Below, in pieces: positions 1-21,794 of a DNA stretch of 64,000 nucleotides; the stretch's first letter is position 1; each line of letters opens with the position of its first letter. The notes under the pieces are model-generated. The model had not been told where the DNA came from. It did no database searches and saw nothing but the letters and a program-made list of their open reading frames with translations. Source of the DNA: Haemaphysalis longicornis (taxonomy: Eukaryota > Arthropoda > Arachnida > Ixodida > Ixodidae); contig CM023451.1 in the NCBI GenBank assembly GCA_013339765.2, positions 148,624,763-148,688,762 of the forward strand, in the 5' to 3' direction. The position numbers were made by a program, and so were the translations under genes.

Positions 1-617
1 CTCAAACTAACCTAGTTCAGCTGGAGCAATGGTCTAGAAAAATCGTCCTTAAACTCTAATGCCTCGCGGTAAAGCTAACTTTCGGAAGCATGGCATGGCC
101 CATTTTTTTTCACTTTAGCCGTCTTTAAAAATGCTTGTTGCAATTCGCATGCTCTCTTATTGTTCGGGTCAAGCCAGAGAGCAGGCCGGTCTTGATGCCT
201 ATGCATTAATGTTTATGCATTAAAAGATACTTATTTCACTTTATCGCTCGGCTGATTCCCGCAAGGTCCACCTCGTTTAACTGCTCTTGAATGACCACGA
301 TTGGTTAGCGGAGATAACTCCCCATAACAACCTTGATCCAGCACGCATGGTCGCAAACAAGTATTCAAATTCTATAGCATTCCGGCTTCCACGAAGCCAC
401 GACAACGCTAAGATGTTTTCCAAGCGTTGTGGTCTATGTTGGTATATTTTATCTTGCTATAGTGCTCCCAAAAGTAATGAGCAGTGCCGACGTAAGCTCT
501 GTGTGACAAAATCGAATGGCTGTATGCTTAAGCTCATAGAGTGTTGGGGAAACAGAGGTTTGAAATTCGCGCGCGTGGCCACTGACGCCTCTTCCGTGCC
601 CGTGTTTGTTTACGCAG
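1..617 (+). other. Intron of VGLUT gene upstream of first visible exon
   Basis: This stretch precedes the first recognisable VGLUT exon and ends with a splice acceptor (AG at 616-617). I see no coding similarity and no clear repeat structure here. The open frames in it run through the acceptor and the exon boundary, so they are chance frames. The 5' exons of the gene must lie before the window. Confidence 0.6.
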
Positions 618-9203
<8,586 letters not shown>

Positions 9204-10139
9204 CCAAGAAGTGAAGGGTATGTATGCGATGCGCTCGAAGTTTTGACCCATCTTAAGCGTTAGCATTATGTCGCTACTTTTGCTGTTTAGTGCCAGAGAA
9301 CACCTCATATATTTATATTAAGGGCGAAAATATCAATTCAGGTCATTCCCCAGGACTCAAAAGTTCACTCCTACACTATAAACAAATATATCTCCTGCAT
9401 GAATAATCAATTACGGGGAAGATATACAGAATGGTGGATAAATAGTATAAGTTCCGCGTCAGCATTGCGTGGTTTTTATAAAGTTGTTCTGTAAAGCGTG
9501 CTAGACACGCTTAGCACCGCTGCACTGGCCGAAACAAACTAGAAGGAGCGAAACGAGGAAAAAGGAGATCATGTTCCCGTCCCTCAATTAAGACAATAAC
9601 GTGTCATTTCGCTCTAATGTCCGCTCTACATCTGCAACTGTCTATCCTGAATACCAGGTTGTGCAGCCGGGACCCTTTTCGTTTCTCACAAACACAGGCT
9701 CGAGGGGGAGACTTTACATAGTTTTCAGGGAGGGTTAACTAATGCTGACCTATCAATGAAATTTTAACGCTAGCTAAAGGTGGGTCGTTCTAGATTAATG
9801 AGCAGCTGTTAATGGTGATGATGATGACGATTCACGTTGACATACTTACGGGTGAAATTCGTATCGGCAAAGTTCTGCGTCGTCTGCGATGGCTGTTAAT
9901 GAAACCCTATATAATGAACCAGTTTGACTGTTCTCGAAACACATTTACGAGAAGAGTGCGGAGATTCGTTCACCGCGAGCCCCTACTGAGACTGCTTCCG
10001 GGTGTGGCGAGCGTAGCGCCACAGCTGGATTGCGGGCAGTGTGGAAGCCGTGGTAAGAGGGGCTATGAAGACAAAACACAACGTTGTTCAATCGGAAAGA
10101 ACGAGTCTTTGGTAACTCACTCGCCTCCATTACAGCCAG

Positions 10140-10487
10140 AAGTACGTTTTAGGGGCTGGGGCTGTTGGCGTCTCATGTCGTCGTCGTAAGTGCCGTATCT
10201 TGTAGTCATGGTACTAAAACGCCGGGACACTCGTTTACGCCTCGCGCTGGATCGCTCCGTAACGCGTACTAAAAAAGCACCGGGACACTCGTTCACGCCT
10301 CGCGCTAGAGAGCTGAGTGCTTCAAAGACAACAGACTTTTACAGCAAATCTGTATACCTCTACCCCCACCGGTTTCATCTCCGTTGGAAAAAACTCCAAG
10401 GCGCCAAGAATACACTTGTACATGGAATGCTTCGGCCCTCCCCAGGTTTCACTTTAGTGAAAATGGCCCGGGATTTTTTTTAACCTA
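10140..10487. repeat. Dispersed repeat, copy 1 (paralogous to 24085-24422)
   Basis: About 340 bases align with 24085-24422. Shared blocks include GTCTCATGTCGTCGT, CGCCTCGCGCTAGA, GGTTTCATCTCCGT, CAAGGCGCCAA and CCCCAGGTTTCAC, ending in GGCCCGGGATTTTTTT. Both copies stop being similar right after the T run, so that is a real element end. I see no coding capacity or inverted termini, so the class is unknown. Confidence 0.75.
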
Positions 10488-10936
10488 AAAATACGCAAGA
10501 AACATTGAACATTTTCAACTTTTGCGATTAGGTGATGTAATATGGGCAGGGCTGACATAATATGGGACAGCACTAAAAACAGTGATCGGTGTGTTAACAG
10601 CACGTTATACACTGAAGCGACAAGATCAAACGTAACCGGAGGTCGCAGCCCTATCGCGCAGCCATCTTTCTTGGTATATGGTTAGGTTGGAGGCCGCCAC
10701 TCGCACGAACAATATTCTAGACGTCATAATCAGAAAGCGGGTGGCGTGTCGCTACTGCTTCGTACATTTTCTCCAATATCTCGATTATTTGTTTTGCAAT
10801 CTGCGATAAAATTGGTATCGTTGTTATCGCTACAAATCATTTTTAAAACTGAGAGTGGAGGTTATGAGTCTTATATACACCAGGAGTTTGTTTAATACAT
10901 ACCGGTCCTCCCCTCTGTCTGCTGTGCTGCTTTCAG

Positions 10937-11165
10937 CGGACGGGTAATGCGAAGAAGACATCGGCACAAGCGACGTGGCGCCGAGTCAGACACGGAGCAG
11001 GAAGTGGGGCGTCAGAAGACGGGGAAACGAACGTCGACCGCCTTCGGGTCGCCGGCCACTTCAACGCACTTGGCGACAGTGACGTTTCGCCATGACGCGG
11101 CCACCAGGGTCAGTGGGGAACGACGGCGCTTGGCTCAGACAGGGAGGAACCAGAGACGCTGACGA
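10937..11165 (+). other. Possible spliced 3' UTR exon of VGLUT
   Basis: A pyrimidine-rich tract followed by TTTCAG at 10931-10936 could accept the donor at 9218. The sequence that follows is GC-rich and open for 75 codons, but its translation is low-complexity (Arg, Thr, Gly) and matches nothing I know. I find no poly(A) signal close downstream. This is a guess based on splice signals alone. Confidence 0.2.
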
Positions 11166-13078
11166 GGACGGAACCTGTCGGCGCCAGGGCGTCATTCTAG
11201 TGCCGTGCCGATTCACTGCATCAAGTTTTTAACTTTTTTGTTTGTTAGCGGCGTAACTGTGAAATGAAGTCTCAGTGACAGAAATCAGCGTTGCGGCCTG
11301 GCTACGGCTTGCCGGGAAAAAAGTAACGTGTTTTTGTTCGACTCGGCTATTTCGTCATTAGATGCAAGCCCAGAAGTGGATAACAAGTACCGAATTTCTC
11401 ACAGAACTGCAACCTAGCGACGAGACGAAAAAACAAAATTAGCCCCTTTTAAATGCGGACGAGTTCGCACAGATGAAGCAACACATATATCGATCGCTAT
11501 TGAAGAAAGAAAATAGAAATTAACAACCACGTCGCCTTACGTCGTGCAGCGAATGCAACGTGTACTGTTACGGCATACGGTTCCCGCCATACGGAGCGTT
11601 GCATCACGGGATTAGGCTTGACAATGCAACTCAAAAGGCGGTCGGCTGAAGTCCACGCCAATGCGTTTGTCTCATCGCGAATTCCCGGCACTGGTCTGCT
11701 CGGTGTCTCAGGATTACGCTCCGGAATCAGTTCACGCTATCAGGTTACTCGTTCCGCGAGCGTATTACTGGGGTAAATAGCTTGCTCCTTACTTACGCGG
11801 ATGGTGTCATTATCTGTTACTTCACAAACAATATCTCTGTTCCCTGTTTCCCGGAGGCACATTACGACGCAGAGATGCAACAAAAACGAATCTCGAACGA
11901 AGACTGAGTCCGTCACTGTCTTACTTGGATAGATGCCTAAAACGCCATGCGTGCAGCTCGCTAGGTACTACTAGCTTTTATTTCGTACATTTATTAGGAT
12001 TAACAACGAAGCGCGTAGTTGAGCGACACTACGAGGTTGACGTGAGCCAGCGTTTTCTCCACGTGCGGAAGCAAGTATGTTCGAAAGTCTCGCGTCAGTC
12101 TTCGGTTCGTCACTCTAGCCCGTCACACTTTGCAAAGCTAAGTGTGGAAATGGTTAGCTTTCATAAAATAATGACGTAGCGCTTCTCCAAGGTTCCTTTT
12201 CAACGGAACGTCGCCAAAGTGCGGCGACTGAGCTGCAGGCACATAGTGGGCGCAGCTGGAGGGCCTCTAAGCGATGAAACCCCGCAAAGTGGTGAAACTT
12301 TGCAACCAAACTCTAGCGACATGTTAGCATACAGGAGCCAGTGCTCATAACAAATATTTAAAAGAAGCAATCAACGGAGGAATGACTGCGTCAGAAACGA
12401 TCGCCTGTCTTCACAGGGCCCACACTGATTCACATGTGCCGGATTGGTTACGCGTTACAAAGCCTACGGCCCACTCCCCTTTTGCGGGGCGTGGGATTCC
12501 AGGGCTGGAGATAACGACAAACGACTGAAAAGGAATGCGCGAAACAGACAGTGAAATCAAAAAACGTGGTTGTGCCGTTCACCGACTTCTTTCCAAGTCT
12601 TCTTCTCTGTGCGTGAGAGAGGGGCTGCCGCGGCTGCCTCCGAGACTTCACAAGCCGCCGATGCTCACGGCGTCGCTCCAAGCCCTTAGTGTGACGGCCA
12701 GGAAAAGCGCCCGGTTGTACCGAGCTCAAAGTGCTTGCCAGTTGTACCTTCACACTCGAAAAAAGCTTTGTCGGGAAAAATTGGGTGGTTCTTAACGGCG
12801 TCCTCTTTTCTTCTTTAAAAGGAAATGTTGAGTTCGAAAAGAAAGAGCTTGGGTTTACGAAGTTCAAAACCAGAGTCATGAACAAGATCGGTCTTGGGAG
12901 CTTTCTGTATCAGTGGGTCCTGGCAAAGATTCACTAGCCGCACAAAAGCTGCATGTTCGTTTAGCCAAATTAAGTTAATTTTTAGCAGAGCTGATCACGA
13001 CGTAACGATCCCTGATAGCCCGCACCGGCGTAAGGGCCTTACGCGGGGCTTACCACGCGTAAAAGTGAGCCAAACGTT
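11166..13078. other. Intergenic, nothing recognised
   Basis: Unique-looking sequence with only short open frames in several frames. I see no domain, splice-supported exon or terminal repeat. A longer minus-strand frame (12448-12885) has a composition typical of chance frames. Confidence 0.5.
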
Positions 13079-13217
13079 TTTTGTTTGTTTGTTTGTTTGT
13101 TTGTTGTTGTTTGTTTGTGTTTGTCTGTTGTTTGTTGTTTGTTTGTTTGTTTGTTTGTTTGTTTGTTTGTTTGTTTGTTTGTTTGTTTGTTTGTTTGTTT
13201 GTTTGTTTGTTTGTTTC
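13079..13217. repeat. (GTTT)n microsatellite
   Basis: GTTT tetranucleotides with a few GTT interruptions in the first 60 bases, then about 80 bases of pure repeat. The Val-Cys-Leu-Phe and Lys-Gln-Thr-Asn frames across it are artefacts. Confidence 0.95.
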
Positions 13218-16200
13218 GCGTTAGTGCGCTCCTCATTGCCGACGAGTATAAAGAAGCCGTCTGCACACGAGTGTGTAAAGTTAAAGTTCACCTTACTCCC
13301 ACCAAAACTTTCGAATGCGTGGTGAGTACGCGAGTACGTGTGGTGAGTACGTACGCAAAAGAAAAGTACGCACCGCTTTTGGGGATATATAGACACTACT
13401 TGCTTCCGATGTGTCGTTGATTAATGTTAAGAGACACAAAAAAGCGCTAGGGAATGTTGAAGACCAGTGTAAGGAACAAAACGTCACACTTGTCTGTTTT
13501 TCTTTTATTTTCTATTTGAAACGCGCGAAGCAGAGACGGCTTTTTTTTTTTTGTTTGTAGTAGAAATGAAATATCAGCAGTGTTTCGAGTCGACGAAACA
13601 GTTCGAGGTAAAAACAAATGCGAGAGCCGCCTGCTTCTGTGCATTAATTACAATCCGCACGGCGTCCCCGCATGGATGCCTATGTCAGAATGAAAAGAAT
13701 GACTTACAGCAAGGATATGGTAGGAGTGCAGACGCGCAGTTTAGGCGCCCTGCACGAAAGAGAGGGTGCGAACGTTGAAAGACATACGGAACGACGTTCG
13801 CTGCCACTCGAGGCAGCCGCCGCAGCCGCACAGCATAGCAGCGTCTGTGAACACCGGAATGTGGACTGTCCCCCCGCTCCCCCGTGTAGCTTAGTCTCGT
13901 GTACATACATCGATGTGTGCATGGCCATACGACACGACAAAGCAATATAGCGTTTGAACGGCTCCCGAGACCGAAGAAGCATTAACCGGGTGTCCCCGCC
14001 GCGGTTCGGCCGGAACCGAAGAGAATAGCTTGGCCAGCGTCGGCCCGGTGATGTCTGGAATGCAGGGCGGTGTTGTACATCGCTAGTGTCCATAATGTGG
14101 CGCCACGGTCCGGCAGAAGCCTGCTGTTCCAGTTGAAACGGACCGCTCGCTGGTGCCGTTGGCGAATGTGTCGCGCCGAGAGTGTTTGACTGTGCCGAAG
14201 GTTGTACGTCACGCCTGCGTTGTTGATGTTGCTGTTGCTCATACTTGAATGTGTGTTCTTCCGAACATTGGTTGGATCGGCAGGGGTAAAGAATCGTCAT
14301 TTCGCATTCAACTTCCGCTTGCAGCGTGCGAGTATATTCTAGTCACCATAGCGCGGGTACGTATGTTTGTAATCCCGTCGTGTGTGCATAAAGACAGAAC
14401 AATTTCAAATAGATCTGACTGTTACGACGTTTCGATAATTTCCAGACATGACATCTAGCTTGGGAGAAAGTATTATTAAGATTTAACCATACTTCTGGAT
14501 GTGAGTTGCGCTGTAGAACGCAATGCTTAATAATTTAGATAGCGTTTCGTACCAGCGTGCACCCGGCATCGTATGCAGACCTTTTTACCCCAAAAAAATG
14601 GGAAGAACCACCGCGGATTTGTGTCTAATCAGCTGCTTTGTGCATAGCAGCCGAACATAGTTATCATCACGACCGCAGAACTTGTATAAGCAGCTTCAGA
14701 ATCTAAAGCAAAGATTCATCGCAAGTAAACTGCAATTTATTCTAAGCGAGCTGCCCGTTCAGAGATAAATAGTGGGGACATATTTGGATAGCGAACAGTG
14801 TCCCTTTTCCAGCTTAATAATTACTTTTCGAAACATTTGCTCCCCTACCTTACCCGTTTACTGCACTAAAGATAAGGCGGCTGTTAACGCCACAGCTCGC
14901 CAGTAGCCTTCAAACAGAAATACCTAGCACGCTTTTCCAAGCCGCAGTTGGCTGCGAAATGGACGATTCCGAATGCCTGAGGATATGTGCTCATTGAGCT
15001 AGTACGGTCGTGTGTCTGAGTGGTGCTATCACGTTGACGCGGGCTTAAACTCCCCTGCCCATGTTTGTGTTTAGCGTTATTCCTTGTGTACTGGCTGCTG
15101 CGCAAGCGTAATTAAGTCATCTGGGAAGGGGGCAGTGTCTGTGTTATGCGTACTTTATTTATATGTTATTCCTTTTTGTGATACCATTTGAGCCTGAGCG
15201 CCGAGCGAATGCCGCGACAAAGAATGCGACGCCGCAGAGTTTGGTGCAATGCGAGACGACTATAGCTCGTCCCACATCTTCAAATCACTCCCTATCCCTG
15301 CCTCCTTTTCGGCGTACACATGACACGAAAAACCTTTGCTCGTATCTTGAGAGCCTTGCGGGTTTCTCAGCAGGCAGCGCAGAACCTGTGACATCTGACG
15401 GAGCAGACTCAAACGCTGCGGGAATTTGCCTCCGGTTTCACGGGTCTTGCGAAAAGAAAAAGCTGTGTTAGTTAATAATGCAAGGAAGCATTAGAAGCTT
15501 TGGAGCAACGGCTACATCAAAAACATTGGTTTCTCGTTCGAAGTTAGAAGCCAGTATATAAATAAGCCGAAATTGGATTTGATGAGAACTGTTTAGGGCC
15601 TGCTTTCCGCCAGCGTGAGTGTGACAACAGCCGGAGACTCATAAATAGCGTCATACTATCTGTCACACTGACTTGATATGTAAGGAATCGTTTTGTTTAT
15701 CGGCGTCGGCTGCATTTTTCAATAGCAACATGGTATGAATTTTAAATAGCCAGGTAAAAAACAAGGTGCAACAGAATATGCTCCAATAATTAATTGCAAA
15801 GAAAAACCGCCTCACATTTTCGTCGCCCGCCTGAGTACGCACCAAAAAAAAATAAGTGAAATGCTTCTTCCCTCCTAATTAAGCCCCTGGCGAATCAAGA
15901 CTCCCAGATATCCTCGGCTTATTGGCACAATTGCCAGCCACTGAAAGAGACACCGGCGCCCAAGCATTGCAGCAGCAGCAGCAGCAGCAGGCATGGCCAG
16001 CACTGCAAGAGTCGCACTTAGCAAGCTTACCGCGATGGACGATCCCTCGTTCTCACCCGCAGTGGGCGGCAGCCACGTAGTCATAATATGCATACACTAT
16101 AGAGGAGGAACCTGTGATAAAATAGCCGCGGCAACAACGGCTGCCCCACGTTTGTCCGCGCGCACGAACGCACGTCCCCGTGTCGGTACATGTGTCAACT

Positions 16201-19200
16201 GCACGGTGATTGTCCGACGACTAGCACTTCTCAAGTCCACGTGGCGTACAACCGCGTCGCGTGCCCCTTAACGGTAAAGCGTCCTCTGCACGTTGGAGCC
16301 CTCCGGTCGAGTGTTCCTGTGCATTAGTTATCTCTCTCTCTCTCTCTCTCACTCTCTCTATCACTAAGCTCTTTGTGCGTGGTGGTGTATGCGTATGCGT
16401 GTTTGTGTGCAAGCGCGCGTCCCTTCTCTGATGTCTTCTGCACCAGCACTCGTAATGTCTCGAACCAGGCGTGCCGGCTCACCCCTCGGTCACGACACAT
16501 GAAGAAAGCACAACTCCCAGCACAGTCTGTACATAACTGACGACGTGGATAGATTATGTGGTGAGCGGACGCAATCTGGGATTTTTAAGCAAAGATTTAC
16601 TACTTTCTTCCGGAGGTTTCGTGGAGGGTGCGCAAGTTAACCTTTTGACCGGAGACATACCCCCGGCGACACACCCCTCGAAGCGCATCGCGTGATTCGC
16701 CGGGCCCGCTGTCGGCGCTGCGCAGCACAAGGCCCCCTTTTAAGTCGTTCTGATCACGTAGCGGCGACGGCCGTGACGGGAGCGTCCGCTCAGCTGATCG
16801 GCAGCCGACCAAACCTGCAGCCTTCCACGCATGCGCCGCTGGGTCGTCTCGGGCTATGTGACTCATCTTCCACCGCGTTCGCCGTGAAAGAGGAACTCCG
16901 CGTTCACCCAGAATGAAGCGAGGCCGGGCCTCCTTCTGTGAGCGTCGCACGGGACCGAATGGCTTTGAGCCGTAGTCGGCAATACAGCTACATCAAAGGT
17001 TAACCAAGCGAAACCAAGATTCAACCAGACTAAGCCAAGTTTTGCTTTGCATATCCAAGGTTAACTGAGCGAAGCCGCAACCATTTTTTCGCTATTTCTC
17101 TTGCTACTTCGTCGCTCCACCTGCGGGCTCTAGAAGTTCTTTCTTGTGCGGCTTACCTAAATGATCAGGCCTAGCGGGCTTTCTACGTAGGTTGCCTTTA
17201 GTGTCCTGTGCGAAGTAACGCGGTGAGTCTGCCTTTACGAGACGCATCCAAATTAGTGGGCGCCAACGTCGACCATGGAAGTGTGGCCAACGTAAATTTT
17301 AACTCATATATAATTGCGCGGCACTTGCGTAGCGCGCGATCCCAGATTGTGTGCCGTACATCATAGTGTTCGTAGAAAAAAAAAACTGTGTAGGTGTAGC
17401 GGTGTGATTGTGAAACATGTAACCACTAGGCGGGTGCCGTCGGTTTCCGGCCCGAATCAAATTCCGGTGTCCGCGGTACGGGTTTCGATGCCTTTGCAAG
17501 TGCCCTTCACTGCAAGCCGGGCCCCGGGCCCCGTGCCGCGGCCCGGCTGTGCTCCGTTTCGGGCGCGGACGGCGGCCCCGCCTCTTTGACAGTGCTCCCG
17601 AGCGGGCGGCGACGCCCTTGACTCGCAAAGAGGACACACACACACGACCCACAAGTCTTTCAATCTCGCTCTCGCTAGAATATCCGCTTCTACCGCGCGC
17701 GCAGGATTCCGGGTGCTAGAAGATGGCGTATTGCAGAGTTGTCGGTGTTTGATTGCCTCCCCCTTCGTTCGTCCCCTTCGCCCCCTGCGTTGTGTTGTTG
17801 CTGTGATGCTTGTTGTTGCCAACGTTGATTTGCTGCCAACGGTATGTCGGAAGCTTTGTTTAGCGGTTGCCGACGCCCGGTTATCCCATGGCATCTGAAA
17901 ACGTGGTATGAGAGTAGCGAAACTGCAGTGCAAACGCTAGCGGTACTGTACAATGCACGCAAGCCAACGGCTTCCCGAAATCCCTTGACAGACACAGCTT
18001 CTTTAAGGGAAAAATGTTGCACACGTGTGATGGCTATGGTGTGTTGCAGTGCAGGGAAAACTGTGCAGACGCAAAATAACGCCGTGCTCGTGCGGAACTG
18101 TAATGCAGTGTTTCAACTGAACGGGACGTTATGCTGTCTCGTAAGAAGGATTTGTCGGTACAGGTGTACGGTCGTCATGAAGTTGTCAGGCGCTTGGTAA
18201 GCCTTTGTACAGCACTGGCTTGAGGCTTGTGGGAACGCTGTTTCGGGACCTCCACCGCCTCACCATGTGCATCGAATGGGACACCAACGAACTAGAAAAA
18301 GAAGACAAGGCTATGCAGTATTACCTTTCTGAAAGTGTGTGCTTTCTTCGCTGAGCCATCATTCGTATGTTTTGGAGAGAGCCGTGGTCGTGCCCGAAGG
18401 AATGGATGGGACGGGGCTGCAATAGCACACCCAGAGTCCCCCATCTCGTTGCCGGCACCGTGCTTGCGCACGGCCGTATACTCACTGTAATTCCGGGTCG
18501 TTAGCGAGTTTGTTAAACGAACATCCGTCTACGGTCATTTCCCCTCATACGTTTCATGTATAGTTAAACGAACGTGGCATAAGAAACACTTCGTCGCTGG
18601 CTCACTTTCGTTGAGACTTTCCGACACTGGGGGGCAATTTTCCGCTTTCTCTTAGCTTCGTGCGATGTGGCGCTTGAGGAACTATGCTCCTGCCTCACCC
18701 CTACGTACCAAACTGGCGCAACCCACAGAGAAACCGCCCGCGGCATCGCCCCATCCCGTATCACAGAAGTGAGATGTGCGGTTCTCAGTTGCCGTCTCCC
18801 GAATCCAGGTAGTCTCATCGTTCGTCGAACGCGGCGTCGCACAAACTGAAACGGTAGCATGACTTGTGACATCAGCGTAGACGCACCGGTTTCTAGAGCG
18901 AAAGCGTTACTTGGCTAGTTAGGCGAAACCACGCACCCAACTGGCGTCCGTAAAAAAAAGAAAAAATAAGAAGAAAACGTCCTGTCTAGATTTTTTTCAT
19001 TTGCTGCGACGCATTCCATAGAACGCGCACATCAGAAATAAAACACAACACGTGGCCGCCGCCGTAGTAGGAATGCGCTCTCACCCGAAGCCTCTCAACT
19101 TTCTGGAGGCGCTTGCACAGCAGCACGGTGATTCTGCAACAAGTAGCCGCAGTGAGTTTAATGTCCAGGTTGTAGGCTTAGCGTCGACATCGGCGGACGA

Positions 19201-21437
19201 CTTGGTGACGAACCTAGCTAAAAGAAACACCCTCGCGTTCTCATAAAAATATGCCTAGGGGTCATCTGCAACTTTTTTTCATTCGTGTCAGATTGCTCTC
19301 GTGTTTCTAGCCATTGCATCGTGCTTCCCGCCTGCACCGTGTCGGTTCTGCTTCGTAGTATGCGTTAACAGTTGCTCCCATGTTGTCTTCGAGCTATAGC
19401 CGCGGCAAAAGCGAGCACGGGATAGTAGTGCGCGATACACTGCCTTGTCGTTCCCAGACATCTAACGCTAGTGTAGATAATCACGGCACAAACGTTTGTA
19501 CATACACCTGGCGCAGTCGTCATGCATGCGACGTTACTGGCTCGTACAAGAGTCTACCTTCCGTAGAGAAACGGAAGCGAAGCTCTTCCTCGTTAAGACA
19601 GGATGTCCGTTTCAAGAACACATAAAGATCTCAGTTGCGAAGGACGAAAAAAAGCAAAAAAAAAAAAAACTTCAGCAACCATGTCGTTTGTGTGTTTTGT
19701 CAATTCTGTGTGAACAACTTTACCCGTGAGGACTCTGACTTCAGCTCATCGAGGACAGCTGTTATATAAACTGTAAATATTGTACACGGTTTGGTAGAAC
19801 GTAGTTAACGCCGTTAACGTAGCTGCTGGGCCACTGCGAGTGTCGCGCTAAGCTTCGCTTCTGCCGTTCCATCCTCGACTGCACGCTCCCAGTCTGACTA
19901 AAGCGTAGCTCATGTTACTTTAATTCAAAAAGCCACTGAATCAAGTGCAAGGACCAAAAGAAACTAAAAAAAATGGCTCTGGTTTAACACTTGCAAACTG
20001 AATTATCACGAGCAATAGCTGAAGCGCAAGCACAGACGGCCCAACCATAGCGCCAACCAAGGCCAGACTCGGCAACAAAGCCCCGGCAAAGCAGCCGTTA
20101 AACTCACGCCTAGTCACGTGGTATACCGCAGCGGCGAGGCTCCTCGAGAGTACTGCGACGCCTCTCCACAGCGGAGCACGTGGCGTGACGTTAGCCCTCC
20201 CCCACTCGCGCTCTCGCGGCTCAAGGTCATTGCGCGCGATGTGAGGCATCGCGTAGTAGAGCTCTCGCTCTAAAAACAACTAAACTTTGCAATGTCCACA
20301 CTAAACTCATAAAATGGACATGCAGCCTTGTAGATTACTTCAGGAGTGGGTTCTCAGAGCCAGTAGGTCGCACATTGCACCAAACAGTTGCGCATCACAG
20401 ACGTTGCTGTCTTTTGCACTTGACGCGGCGCTTGAGACGCATTCCTCAGCGTTAAATCTTTTGTTTCATTGTATCCATCATTCAACGAGATTTGTGTGTG
20501 AAGGAATTGAAAGAGGTTTGAATACGCTGCCGTGCATTCCAGACGCCACCGCCAAGGCCATCAAGTAATAACCAACTGCTGAGAAAGTTGGCAGCCTAAA
20601 CTAACTAGTCTAACGAGTAATAAGCCACAGCAAAAAGAAAAAAAAACATACTGTCTATGTGTGCATGATACAATGTTGTTTATTCTTTTTCTCATGCTGA
20701 TCGCAACACGGTTGTTACGAAACACATCAAAATAATGTGATAATGTGAGTGTACTATCTACCGATTGCAATGGTCTGGGTGTTACATTTGTGTGTACATC
20801 TGCTGTATATACGGTACTCTTGGTCATTACCGCGAGTCATCTATGGACGTTCTCTCTCTTAGCGACACATATTAGCAGCGGCTCGAGCCTTCACGTTGTC
20901 TCGTATTTCGGACCTGGGTTCCCGACGCTGTCCCTAGGAGAAATGTTTACTGTATAAATGTGCCCCGTTGTTAAGTCATGTTTGATTCTACAAGGTCTGT
21001 TGAAGCGACTGCATGGTTTTTTCATGGGGAATGTAGAGCTCGGACGATGCTGCTCCCGCAAGCGCTGGCATAGGAAGCCTCGGTTTGGGTATGCGCTGCG
21101 TTATTTTGTTCTCCTAGAAAAGTGTTGCCCAACGGATTAAATGTTACGAAATGAGTCCCTGGCTGTTGGTGTCAATGTTGATGTTGCTGTGAGGCTTTTT
21201 ATTGTTCCTTTTATGCGGGGAGCCAGAAATCCCCCGCCACTGCAGAAGAGCGCTGTGAATCAGATCTGACGAGCAATACAACATGTCGATGTTTGATGTT
21301 TCAGCAGTTTCAATCACCAGTTTGAAAAAGAAAGTGCTATTTGTTCACGAGGATAAAAGCAAAGTTTTGTTCTAGTACGCAGGACAAAGGCGACCTTTTT
21401 CTTTTGTTTTGTCTTAGTGTTAGCGTGTATTTTACGT
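13218..21437. other. Intergenic, no gene recognised; contains a CpG-rich patch near 17.4-17.6 kb
   Basis: I could not match any frame here to a known protein. The longest frame (minus, 13704-14300, 198 codons) is low-complexity with no splice or start support. Short tracts include (CAG)n at about 15970-15990 and (TC)n at about 16330-16350. Around 17440-17590 the sequence is strongly GC- and CpG-rich, with TATATAA upstream near 17310 and AAGATGGCG near 17720, so an unrecognised promoter is possible but unproven. Confidence 0.4.
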
Positions 21438-21794
21438 AATGGACCTTTTTCAGTAGCGTAACCCTCTTGCGGCGGCCGCTTGAACCACTCTTGGGGGAAT
21501 ATGGAAGAACATGACCCCTTTTTTTCCCCGCCTGCCCTGCGCAGTTGAGGAAGCCGTTCGAGGCACCACGCATGGTTCTGGTGGCAGAGAAATTTTTCGA
21601 TGGCAGCCGTAGCGCCTACCTGACGGCCGCTTTCATGACTTAGAAAACGGAGCAGCACTTAGCTGGCTCGGCGTTCACAACTGGCTTATCCATTATGGCG
21701 TCGTTTTGCTTACATTTTGCCCCCAAGAATGGAGGATTGGTCGCTGGGAGCGAGAGTAGCGCATGCGCACAGCGCTACTGGAAAAAGGTCCATT
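21438..21794. mobile_element. Short MITE with ~20-bp terminal inverted repeats
   Basis: The left end is ATGGACCTTTTTCAGTAGCG and the right end, reverse-complemented, is the same with one extra C after the T run. The ~355-base interior has no transposase. The flanking bases give no clear target duplication, so the superfamily is unresolved. Confidence 0.7.

Noticed and set aside
12894..13420. Val-Cys-Leu-Phe and Lys-Gln-Thr-Asn repeat proteins
   Set aside because: Translations of the (GTTT)n microsatellite.
13704..14300. 198-codon minus-strand gene
   Set aside because: No recognised domain, low-complexity composition, equally long frames on other strands, and no splice or promoter support.
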